Of a stretch of 13,428 bases of DNA, positions 6,686 through 13,428 are shown in pieces (the stretch's first letter is position 1; every line of letters starts with the position of its first letter). A program made the position numbers and the translations under genes. The stretch spans positions 1 to 13,428 of the forward strand of contig JAUXLO010000017.1 in NCBI GenBank assembly GCA_030623665.1, written 5' to 3'. The DNA is from Planctomycetota bacterium. Lineage in GTDB: Bacteria > Planctomycetota > Brocadiia > Brocadiales > Bathyanammoxibiaceae. The notes beneath the pieces are model-generated. The model saw only the letters and a program-made list of their open reading frames with translations, did no database searches and was not told where the DNA came from.

Positions 6686-6924
6686 GGCTAGTAGATAAAT
6701 CGAAATGCTACTTTAGCACCGGAACGGTGGTATATCAAGACATATTAGAAACACGGCCTCAGGTAACTCTCCATAAAGATTTTTTGAAGAAACGGTATTG
6801 TTTATAAACGCTGGTTATGTTATGTAATGGTGCGGAAAAACGATACTGCAAAGGGCTAATATCGCCTGCAGGTACGTTGCGTAATAAAAAAGGCGGGGTC
6901 TTAATTCATGCAAACAAGGAGGAA

Positions 6925-6932
6925 AAGGAGGG
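6925..6932 (+). promoter_or_regulatory. Ribosome binding site that sets the start of the pentapeptide-repeat protein
   Basis: AAGGAGGG ends eight bases before ATG 6941. The in-frame upstream ATG at 6908 would place this site inside the coding region and would add an Arg/Lys-rich stretch before the signal peptide, so 6941 is preferred. Confidence 0.7.
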
Positions 6933-6940
6933 TCTCGGGA

Positions 6941-7852
6941 ATGGGCTACACCAAAAGGCTGTTACTGGCTGCTGCCTTTATTACTGTTTCGACCGGGTTT
7001 ATGGCGGTGATGCCGGGCATGCAGTTGCGCCCGGTATATGGTGACGGTGACCCTGAGACCAACCGGAAGAAATTGCTGGATACGGGGGAATGTGCCCACT
7101 GCGACCTGTACGGTGTCAACCTGCGCGGCGCCAACCTGGAGGGTGCCGACCTGAGCGATGCAAACCTGCAGGACGCCGACATGAGCGGTGCCAACCTGAA
7201 GAAGGCCGACCTGGAGGACGCCGACCTTAGCGACGCAAACCTGGAGAAGGCCGACCTGAGCCATACCAACCTGGTCAATGCTAACCTGAGCAACGCTAAA
7301 ATGAGCAATACCAACCTGAAGGACGCCAACATGAAGGGCGCCAACCTGAGTCGTGTCGACCTGAAGAGCGCTGTATTATTAGAAACCAACCTGAGGAATG
7401 CCATCCTGGAGGAAGCTGACCTGAGTGACGCAAACCTGGAGAGCGTTAACCTGGGTGGTGCGAACCTGCGGGATGCAGACCTGAGCAGCACCAAACTGAG
7501 CGGTGTCGACCTTGAAGATGCAGACCTCGACGGCGCCGATCTAAGCTACGCCGACTTGAGCGGCGCCAACCTGGAGGACGCGAGCATTAGCAATGCCAAT
7601 CTGAGCCATGCCAATCTGGCGGGTGCCGACCTGGAGGATGTAGACCTTAGCCATGCGAACCTCAGCCATGCAAACCTGACCAGCGCCAACCTTAACAACG
7701 CCAATCTGCGGTGGGCCAGCCTGCGCCGTGCGTCCCTGAACGGTGCAGACCTGAGGGGCGCCAGCGTCCGGGGTGCGTATCTTGAAGGTGCTAAAGGTCT
7801 TACGTCAGAGGAAAAGGCGGATCTAAAAAAGCGTGGCGCCATAATGGACTAG
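6941..7852 (+). CDS. Secreted pentapeptide-repeat protein
   Basis: Started at ATG 6941, the product is 303 residues. It opens with a signal peptide (MGYTKRLLLAAAFITVSTGF, then a second hydrophobic stretch to about residue 30), implying export or an N-terminal anchor. A short linker carries a Cys pair (ECAHCDL, about residues 50-56), a motif often found just before such repeats. From the second Cys, 46 consecutive A(D/N)Lxx pentapeptides run without a break in register to about residue 285, enough for eleven to twelve coils of a right-handed square beta-helix. A short charged C-terminal cap (TSEEKADLKKRGAIMD) follows. Family members range from DNA-gyrase-protecting DNA mimics to scaffolds. Export argues against a gyrase role here. 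The molecular function is unknown. It precedes pilT by 81 bases on the same strand, but a structured spacer separates them. Confidence 0.9.
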   Translation: MGYTKRLLLAAAFITVSTGFMAVMPGMQLRPVYGDGDPETNRKKLLDTGECAHCDLYGVNLRGANLEGADLSDANLQDADMSGANLKKADLEDADLSDANLEKADLSHTNLVNANLSNAKMSNTNLKDANMKGANLSRVDLKSAVLLETNLRNAILEEADLSDANLESVNLGGANLRDADLSSTKLSGVDLEDADLDGADLSYADLSGANLEDASISNANLSHANLAGADLEDVDLSHANLSHANLTSANLNNANLRWASLRRASLNGADLRGASVRGAYLEGAKGLTSEEKADLKKRGAIMD

Positions 7853-7879
7853 CCTGTTAGATTGCCCGGCGCCCACAAG

Positions 7880-7899
7880 TCCCCCTTATCCGGGGGGGG
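7880..7899 (+). other. C/G-rich stem-loop between the pentapeptide and pilT genes
   Basis: CCCCC (7881-7885), loop TTATCC and a run of eight G (7892-7899) can form a very stable short hairpin. No T-run follows on this strand, so it is not a canonical terminator. It resembles the short C-run/G-run intergenic stem-loops dispersed in many genomes, though copy number cannot be judged from one window. Confidence 0.4.
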
Positions 7900-7916
7900 A
7901 AATTGAACTGAATTGG

Positions 7917-7923
7917 AGGAGGT
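7917..7923 (+). promoter_or_regulatory. Strong ribosome binding site for pilT
   Basis: AGGAGGT is ten bases before the TTG at 7934. It is too far (31 bases) from the ATG at 7955, which has only a weak AAGAAG in front of it. Confidence 0.5.
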
Positions 7924-7933
7924 ACTTAACGAG

Positions 7934-9013
7934 TTGGAACAAAAGAAGACAGTGATGGATATCGCCACACTTCTGCGTTTTGCCACGGAGCAGGGGGCCT
8001 CCGACCTCCATCTCAGCGCCGGTGAGCCGGCGATGGTACGCGTCAACGGCGACATAAGAAAGGTGGACGCACCCCCGCTGAAGAAGGAAGAAATCCATAC
8101 CCTCCTCTACGATATATTCAATGACAGGCAGAAGGCGATATTCGAGGAGAACCACGAGATAGACTTCTCTATAGAGTTCAAGGGGATAGGGCGCTTCAGG
8201 GTGAGCGCATACCTCCAGGGCCGGGGTGAGGCTGTCGCATTCAGGCCCATACCGGAACACATCCCCAGCCCCGAAGAACTGGGGCTTCCCACAATCATTT
8301 CCGAACTGATAAAGAGGCCCAAGGGGCTGATCCTGGTCACGGGACCCACAGGGTCAGGCAAATCCACCACGCTGGCGGCCATGATAGAGATGATAAACCA
8401 GAACGAGAGGCTTCACATAATAACCATTGAGGACCCCATAGAGTTCACCTACCAGCCGAAGAAGTGTTTGATAAACCAGCGGGAGCTCGGCACGCATACA
8501 AAGAGCTTTGCCGGTGCCCTGCGGGTGGCACTGAGGGCGGACCCGGACGTCATCCTGGTGGGTGAGATGCGCGACCTTGACACTATCCGCCTCGCCATGA
8601 CCGCCGCCGAGACCGGCCATCTCGTGCTCGCCACACTCCATACATCAGGGGCGGCAAATACCGTTAACAGGATAATAGACGCATTCCCGATCGGTCAAGA
8701 GCAACAGATACGCGCCATGTTTTCAGGGGCAGTGTCCGCCATTATCTCACAGGTGCTGCTCAGGCGTAAGGACGGCAAGGGCAGGCTGCCCGCCGTAGAG
8801 GTACTGCTGGCCTCGCCGGCCATCAGAAACCAGATCAGCGAGGGAAAGGTGGCGATGATACCCGCAACCCTGCAAACAAGTAAACAGATGGGCATGCAGA
8901 CCATGGATACCGCCCTTATCGAGCTATATAATATCGGTGTGGTAGACAAGGACGTTATACTACCACATCTCACCAGTCCCAAAGCGCTAGGCAAACACAC
9001 AGAAAAAGGTTAA
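7934..9013 (+). CDS. pilT: Type IV pilus retraction ATPase PilT
   Basis: A hexameric cytoplasmic secretion-family ATPase that depolymerises pili to retract them. From TTG 7934 it has 359 residues. The PAS-like N-terminal domain carries ASDLHLSAG and the motor domain follows. Walker A GPTGSGKS lies at about 137-144, the Asp box ITIEDPIE at 163-170, Walker B DVILVGEMRD with its catalytic Glu at 205-214, and the His box TGHLVLATLHT at 227-237. The C-terminal AIRNQISEGK (296-305) matches the PilT-specific AIRNLIRE retraction signature. The start is uncertain. TTG 7934 has the strong ribosome site, whereas ATG 7955 gives MDIATLL, which matches the usual PilT N-terminus (352 residues). It lies 15 bases before pilU and was probably co-transcribed with it. 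No other pilus genes are in the window. Confidence 0.95.
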   Translation: MEQKKTVMDIATLLRFATEQGASDLHLSAGEPAMVRVNGDIRKVDAPPLKKEEIHTLLYDIFNDRQKAIFEENHEIDFSIEFKGIGRFRVSAYLQGRGEAVAFRPIPEHIPSPEELGLPTIISELIKRPKGLILVTGPTGSGKSTTLAAMIEMINQNERLHIITIEDPIEFTYQPKKCLINQRELGTHTKSFAGALRVALRADPDVILVGEMRDLDTIRLAMTAAETGHLVLATLHTSGAANTVNRIIDAFPIGQEQQIRAMFSGAVSAIISQVLLRRKDGKGRLPAVEVLLASPAIRNQISEGKVAMIPATLQTSKQMGMQTMDTALIELYNIGVVDKDVILPHLTSPKALGKHTEKG

Positions 9014-9028
9014 GGTCAACATATTGTT

Positions 9029-10147
9029 ATGGGTATAAAGAAACTTCTGGATGAAATGGTTCGAAGGGACGCCTCTGATATGTATATTACCATAGGCGTT
9101 CCCCCAACCTACCGTATTGAGGGTAACCTGGCGGACTCGGAGGAATACAAGAAACCTCTCGGTCGTGAGGAGATAGAAAAGCTGGCCCTCCCCCTGTTAA
9201 ACGAGGGACAAAAGGATGTGTTCATGAGGGAACGTGAAATGAATGTTGCCCTTTCGTATCCGGGTCTCGGCCGTTTCAGGATAAACCTGTTTTATCAGAG
9301 GAATTCTATCGGCCTGGTAATACGGCAAGTTAGGCAGCATATAGTGGGATTCAAGGAACTCGGCCTGGCCCCCGTCTTTAAGGACATATCAATGAGCAAG
9401 AGGGGACTGGTGCTGGTGGTGGGTGCCGCAGGCTCGGGCAAGTCGACCACGCTGGCAGCGATGGTGGACTATCGGGCCTCCAATGTGCCGGGGCATATCA
9501 TCACGATAGAGGACCCCATAGAGTTCCTTTATTCGCACAAGCGCTCAATCCTTACACAACGAGAGGTAGGCACCGACACACACTCTTACCGGGAGGCCCT
9601 GAAGAATGCCCTGAGACAGACCCCGGACGTTATCTTCATTGGCGATATACGAGACACAGAGACCATGGAGATGGCCCTGGCGTTCGCTGAGACCGGCCAT
9701 CTCTGCCTGAGTACGCTGCACGCCAATAACGCCAATCAGGCAATAGAACGCATACTCACCTTCTTTCCGGGGACCATGCATGAGCAGGTACAGATACTGT
9801 TGTCACTGAACCTCCGGGCAATCACAGCCCAGAGGCTCGTCCCAAGGACTGACGGCACAAGGGTAGCAGCCATAGAGATCTTGCTCAATACACCAAGGGT
9901 AAAGGATCTCATACGCAAGGGGGACGTGGGGCTGCTGAAAGAGGCGATGGCCAAGGGCGCCCAGGAAGGTATGCGAACGTTCGACCAGTCCCTCTTCGAG
10001 CTCTTTAGGGAGGGACAAATAAGCTACGAAACCACACTGTCCCACGCCGACAGCGTCAATGACCTCCGCCTGAGGATCGAGACCGAAGGCCTCACGGAAA
10101 AGTCAAAGAAGACTCAGGGCCCTTCCTTCAGGCTGAAAACTTCCTAG
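9029..10147 (+). CDS. pilU: PilU-type accessory pilus retraction ATPase
   Basis: A 372-residue PilT paralogue. The run LAFAETGHLCLSTLHANNAN (about 218-237), then ERILTFFP and LSLNLRAITAQRLVP, is characteristic of PilU rather than PilT, as is the length (PilU about 380). PilU assists PilT in forceful retraction and generally depends on it. The N-terminal domain has ASDMYITIG. The Asp box ITIEDPIE (158-165) and His box are intact. Two motor motifs deviate. Walker A is GAAGSGKS (132-139) instead of G[PS]TGSGKS. Walker B reads DVIFIGDIRD (200-209), with Asp in place of the family's catalytic Glu. The C-terminus is basic and Ser/Lys-rich. The ribosome site is weak (AAGG about 13 bases before ATG 9029), which suggests coupling to pilT. 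It converges on the flavoprotein gene 43 bases away, with no obvious terminator between. Confidence 0.93.
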   Translation: MGIKKLLDEMVRRDASDMYITIGVPPTYRIEGNLADSEEYKKPLGREEIEKLALPLLNEGQKDVFMREREMNVALSYPGLGRFRINLFYQRNSIGLVIRQVRQHIVGFKELGLAPVFKDISMSKRGLVLVVGAAGSGKSTTLAAMVDYRASNVPGHIITIEDPIEFLYSHKRSILTQREVGTDTHSYREALKNALRQTPDVIFIGDIRDTETMEMALAFAETGHLCLSTLHANNANQAIERILTFFPGTMHEQVQILLSLNLRAITAQRLVPRTDGTRVAAIEILLNTPRVKDLIRKGDVGLLKEAMAKGAQEGMRTFDQSLFELFREGQISYETTLSHADSVNDLRLRIETEGLTEKSKKTQGPSFRLKTS

Positions 10148-10190
10148 AAGAACCCACAAGACCTCTTCAGGCCCTCTCCATGTCAGGAAC

Positions 10191-11444
10191 TCAACACCTT
10201 AACGCTTCCTCTTTTGACAGCATGGACTTAAACATGACGGAACCCCTGAATCTACTAATCTGCCGTGCCTCATACCAGGAAGTAAATCTCTCCAGATACC
10301 TTAGTACCGGTTTGGGCGGTATGGACCTGATCCTCCTCAGACCCTCAAGGGTCCTGTCTCCGCGCAGCACCTCACAGAAGGAATACCACAACCGGTCATT
10401 CTTGCGATACAGGTTGTGGATATAGCTGGAAAAGGTATTGAAGAAACTCCGCATCTTGCCTGCAACAATTATCTCCTGCATGAGGCCCGCATCTATCTCG
10501 CCCTCGTAGTCCAGGAGGCTGCCGTTACCTCCGGTGAGAAACTTCTCAACATGATGTGCGGCAATCTGTCCACTCCTCAGGGCATAATACAGCCCCTCAC
10601 CAGTAAAAGGGTCTGTGAGCCCTGCCGCATCTCCAGCCAGTATTCCCCAACTCGAGGCAATGGGTTCTCCTAATCTCCTGGAAGGTATGGGATGTGCAAG
10701 GAGACGCTGCTCCTCAGATATCTTCAGGCCCTGTCTTTCGAGAAAAGCTCGAAGATAGACGTTCAACGTCCCGGCCAATTCCCGCGGTACTATGGCACCT
10801 GCGGTGAGGGTGGCCTCTTTTGGAAATATCCATGCATAACCTCCCGGTACGGTGCCCCAGTCAATCACAAAAAGGTCCTCGGGGATATGGGCATTACCTC
10901 TCTCCTTCTTCAGCTCACATATAAGCCCCAACTGGACCGGAGCAATACCTCCAGGGTTTAAGGCACTTCTCACTATGCTGCCCGCCCCATCCGCCCCCAC
11001 AACTACACGGGCATCAAAGACATCCCGCTCAGTAAAGACCCTGGTATTGTTAGTGTAGCCAATGGCGGGTTCAAGCGAGATTGCCTTCTCCCCCAAGAAC
11101 AGGGTTGCGCCGCACTCCTGAGCACGTTTGAGAAGAAGGTTGTCGAACCTTGCGCGGTTCACGGTATAGGAGATGGGTGAGCTGTACCTCCTGGTAAACC
11201 TGTCCCTCAGCCGCCGCTGGTAGATGATACCGTAAATCTCCCGCTCTACCACCTCTTTGACGTCGAACGGGAGTATGTGGACCGCCTTTAACTGAAGCCC
11301 CCCACCACACACCTTGGCCCTGGAAGGGTCCTTGCCCTCTAATATGGCAACATTTACCCCACACCCTGCAAGCGCGTAGGCAGCCATAGAGCCTGCGGGC
11401 CCACCGCCTATTATTATACAATCGAAGGTCTTTAGTGGAGACAT
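10191..11444 (-). CDS. Geranylgeranyl reductase family FAD-dependent oxidoreductase
   Basis: A 417-residue flavoprotein. The N-terminal FAD Rossmann motif is FDCIIIGGGPAGSMAAYAL (GGGPAG at 13-18) with an acidic strand end AILEG. The family motif KVCGGGL is at 44-50, the ADGAGS motif at 151-156, and the second FAD signature GDAAGLTDPFTGEGLYYAL at 271-289. These place it in the geranylgeranyl reductase group. Members hydrogenate isoprenoid double bonds in chlorophyll precursors, archaeal lipids or menaquinone tails. No photosynthesis genes are present, so a menaquinone-tail or polyprenyl-lipid substrate is more likely, but this is inference. The C-terminal ~90 residues are basic and include several Trp/Tyr, and may contact the membrane. 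It starts 17 bases after the nuoN stop on the same strand, so it is probably the last gene of the nuo operon. No clear ribosome site precedes ATG 11444. Confidence 0.9.
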   Translation of the reverse strand: MSPLKTFDCIIIGGGPAGSMAAYALAGCGVNVAILEGKDPSRAKVCGGGLQLKAVHILPFDVKEVVEREIYGIIYQRRLRDRFTRRYSSPISYTVNRARFDNLLLKRAQECGATLFLGEKAISLEPAIGYTNNTRVFTERDVFDARVVVGADGAGSIVRSALNPGGIAPVQLGLICELKKERGNAHIPEDLFVIDWGTVPGGYAWIFPKEATLTAGAIVPRELAGTLNVYLRAFLERQGLKISEEQRLLAHPIPSRRLGEPIASSWGILAGDAAGLTDPFTGEGLYYALRSGQIAAHHVEKFLTGGNGSLLDYEGEIDAGLMQEIIVAGKMRSFFNTFSSYIHNLYRKNDRLWYSFCEVLRGDRTLEGLRRIRSIPPKPVLRYLERFTSWYEARQISRFRGSVMFKSMLSKEEALRC

Positions 11445-11461
11445 ATCCGATGAGGAATGAA

Positions 11462-12919
11462 CTACATCACGGGGGACACAACAGCAGCAACCGCCTCTTT
11501 AATGACCCCTAACAGGGGAGAGGGATAAACTCCCAGAACCAGGATGGTAATACCCAATATGGCCAAAACCAATCTGCCCGCCATGGGATGAGACACCACT
11601 ACCTCACCCGCCCCCTCAGGCATTGCGTACATTCTCAGTAGCAGTCCCAGGTAATAATACAGGGAAATAGCAGAATTTAACACACCTATAACGGCCAGAC
11701 CTATAAAGCCTGAGTTAACCGCTGCACCAAATAGATAGAATTTCCCAATAAACCCTGCCGTAAGTGGAATCCCAGCCAGAGAAAGGAGGCACACAGACAG
11801 AACTGCAGACTGAATGGGATAGTTGTAGGCCAGGCCCGTGTAATCCCGTATGTCGAGCCTCTCTTCAGGCCCCTTTGACAGATAGGCCACACAACCGAAT
11901 GCGGCCAGCCCGGTTGCTGCGTACACTGCCATATACAGAAGGGCAGCCTCCATTGCCATCGTGTCGAGTACAACCACGGCGATAAGCATGTAGCCTACAT
12001 GGGCAATACTGGAGTAAGCAAGCATCCTCTTGACATTAGTTTGAAGCAGGGCAGACACGTTGCCTACAACCATACTCAAGACCGAGAACCACCAGAGTGC
12101 TGATACCCAATCGACGTGTGGCACAGAGAACGGGCCTGCGAAGAGCCTCAATAAAAGGGCAAAAACGGCCACCTTACTACCCGCCGACAAGAACCCGCTA
12201 ATGGGCGTTGGGGCCCCTTCATAGACATCGGGCGCCCACATATGGAAAGGGACCATTGCCACCTTAAATCCCAGCCCCACCATCATCATGGCTATACCTA
12301 CCTGCAAGTAGAGTAGCTCCGGACCCTCAGCAGACAGCAGCTGCCCTATCTTCACGAAATCCATAGTCCCTGTGGCACCAAAGACGAGGGCTATACCAAA
12401 AAGTAAGAAGGCACTGGCAAAGGCACCCGTAAGCATGTATTTGATGGCGGCCTCATTGGATTTCCACCTCGTCAGCTGGGAGGCGACCAAGACATAAGAC
12501 GATATGGACAAAAGCTCTATGGCCAGGAACATCAAGAGCAGGTCCCTGCTTGATATGAATAGCATCATCCCCAAGGTGGCAAACAGGATCAGTGGATAAT
12601 ACTTTCCACCATCAACGCCCGTAAGGTCCACATAACTGAAGGAAATTAATACTGTTACAATTGCAACAAGAATGAAGATTATATTAAAGAACACCGTGTA
12701 GCTGTCAATAGTCACCATGGATTCCTCGTAGGGGACAACAACTCCCCACTGGGAATATACGGCAAACAGGGCAAGGGCCAGCCCCATGAGGGTCAATATA
12801 AACACATACAGCGTATTACGATAGAATGCGTCTATCAATAACCCCGCCATCGCAAAAATGGCCACGATGAGTTGTGGCTGTATCGTAGTCAGATTAACAA
12901 ACGGAGGTACTATCTCCAT
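11462..12919 (-). CDS. nuoN: NADH-quinone oxidoreductase subunit N
   Basis: A 485-residue antiporter-like membrane subunit of respiratory complex I, which couples quinone reduction to proton pumping in the cytoplasmic membrane. About 14 hydrophobic helices are visible. The charged residues of the proton path are present: Glu135 in FLAIELLSISSY, Lys219 in GFKVAMVPFHMWAPDVYEG, Lys249 in SAGSKVAVF and Lys393 in FIGKFYLF. The conserved LAYSSIAHVGY is at 299-309. The length equals the E. coli subunit (about 485). It starts three bases after the nuoM stop, in the usual M-N order, with a GAGGTG element 14 bases ahead, so translation is probably coupled. It is intact and has no unusual features. Confidence 0.97.
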   Translation of the reverse strand: MEIVPPFVNLTTIQPQLIVAIFAMAGLLIDAFYRNTLYVFILTLMGLALALFAVYSQWGVVVPYEESMVTIDSYTVFFNIIFILVAIVTVLISFSYVDLTGVDGGKYYPLILFATLGMMLFISSRDLLLMFLAIELLSISSYVLVASQLTRWKSNEAAIKYMLTGAFASAFLLFGIALVFGATGTMDFVKIGQLLSAEGPELLYLQVGIAMMMVGLGFKVAMVPFHMWAPDVYEGAPTPISGFLSAGSKVAVFALLLRLFAGPFSVPHVDWVSALWWFSVLSMVVGNVSALLQTNVKRMLAYSSIAHVGYMLIAVVVLDTMAMEAALLYMAVYAATGLAAFGCVAYLSKGPEERLDIRDYTGLAYNYPIQSAVLSVCLLSLAGIPLTAGFIGKFYLFGAAVNSGFIGLAVIGVLNSAISLYYYLGLLLRMYAMPEGAGEVVVSHPMAGRLVLAILGITILVLGVYPSPLLGVIKEAVAAVVSPVM

Positions 12920-12922
12920 GGC

Positions 12923-13428
12923 CTATTTGAATTCACCTCTCTCAATCTTAGCCAGACGGATGGTGTTCTTTTCTCTTCCCGGATCCTCTTTTTGTGCCAC
13001 TTCCTTCTTCACTTGCCCTATGAGCTTCAAGGCCGAGGGCTCGATCCTGTCCAGCAATAACTTCGGGTATACGCCGATAACGACCACAACGATCGCCGGC
13101 ATGGTAAGCGTAACCGTCTCTACCAGAGAAAGGTCCTGCCAGGCCCTGGCGCGTTCAGGTGCCTTCTCGAACATAACCTTCCAAAACATCCATAGCAGAT
13201 AGACGGCGGTAAGTACCACCACAAAGGTAGCCAGCACACCATAAAGCACACTGACCTTGAAGGCGCCGACAAATATCAGAAACTCACCGACAAAGTTGCT
13301 CAATCCGGGCACGCCCACAGAGGCAATGACAAAGAACATAAAGAATCCTGCCAGCAGCGGCATGTCCTTCCATACGCCACCCAGTTGGGATATCTCCTTG
13401 GTCCCGCTCCTCTTGTGAATCATACCCA
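12923..13428 (-). CDS. nuoM: NADH-quinone oxidoreductase subunit M, 3' part
   Basis: Only the C-terminal ~168 residues are in the window; the gene continues past the right edge, and the frame stays open to 13428. The visible part starts within the family pattern G-M-I-H-K-R, followed by a Gly-rich turn. Then comes the transmembrane segment VGVPGLSNFVGEFLIFVGAF, with the conserved Glu of the last channel helices, two further membrane helices and a charged tail (EDPGREKNTIRLAKIERGEFK). This matches the end of NuoM, an antiporter-like proton-pumping subunit of complex I. The apparent Met at 13423 is internal and not a start. The C-terminal charged tail is somewhat long, and its role is unknown. 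Confidence 0.93.
   Translation of the reverse strand, partial: GMIHKRSGTKEISQLGGVWKDMPLLAGFFMFFVIASVGVPGLSNFVGEFLIFVGAFKVSVLYGVLATFVVVLTAVYLLWMFWKVMFEKAPERARAWQDLSLVETVTLTMPAIVVVVIGVYPKLLLDRIEPSALKLIGQVKKEVAQKEDPGREKNTIRLAKIERGEFK

Noticed and set aside
5921..6691. A 256-codon plus-strand frame over pntAA
   Set aside because: It is antisense to a protein with all the conserved transhydrogenase motifs and shows no domain of its own.
6946..7494. Long minus-strand frames over the pentapeptide gene
   Set aside because: The 15-bp codon periodicity of the A(D/N)Lxx repeats suppresses stops on the opposite strand. The products are low-complexity Arg/Leu/Ser repeats.

Overview
This window is a stretch of bacterial chromosome with ordinary dense gene packing. 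No rRNA, tRNA, insertion sequence, phage gene or CRISPR array was seen. The gene set combines an octaheme hydroxylamine-oxidoreductase (HAO) family cytochrome, proton-pumping complex I, a three-subunit proton-translocating transhydrogenase and type IV pilus retraction motors. This points to a Gram-negative-type respiratory bacterium with periplasmic multiheme redox chemistry. A deep-branching planctomycete related to the anammox bacteria would fit, and so would other HAO-bearing respiratory lineages. The taxonomic guess is inference only.

Layout. (1) 1-1080 (+): a small secreted protein built of three 48-residue tandem repeats, then a short coding-like fragment. (2) 1083-3032 (-): a two-gene operon of an octaheme HAO-family cytochrome c and a secreted 139-residue protein I do not recognise. 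(3) 3033-3332: a 300-base divergent spacer with a good sigma70-type promoter and a strong RNA hairpin, leading into a small RRM RNA-binding protein (3333-3635, +). (4) 3841-6685 (-): pntAA-pntAB-pntB, the NAD(P) transhydrogenase. (5) 6941-10147 (+): a secreted pentapeptide-repeat protein, then a pilT-pilU pair. (6) 10191-13428 (-): the 3' end of nuoM, complete nuoN and a geranylgeranyl-reductase-family flavoprotein.

How the genes work together. Complex I (NuoM/NuoN) and the transhydrogenase both couple nicotinamide redox state to the proton gradient. The octaheme cytochrome would handle nitrogen compounds outside the cytoplasmic membrane. The flavoprotein behind nuoN may saturate isoprenoid tails of quinones or lipids. 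PilT and PilU power pilus retraction for twitching motility, adhesion or DNA uptake.

Most genes are standard. The points most worth a second look are the HAO-like cytochrome with its unknown secreted partner, the tandem-repeat secreted protein, the Glu-to-Asp change in the PilU-like Walker B motif, the structured leader of the RRM gene, and the nuoN-flavoprotein linkage. I did not find convincing evidence of a wholly new multi-gene system.
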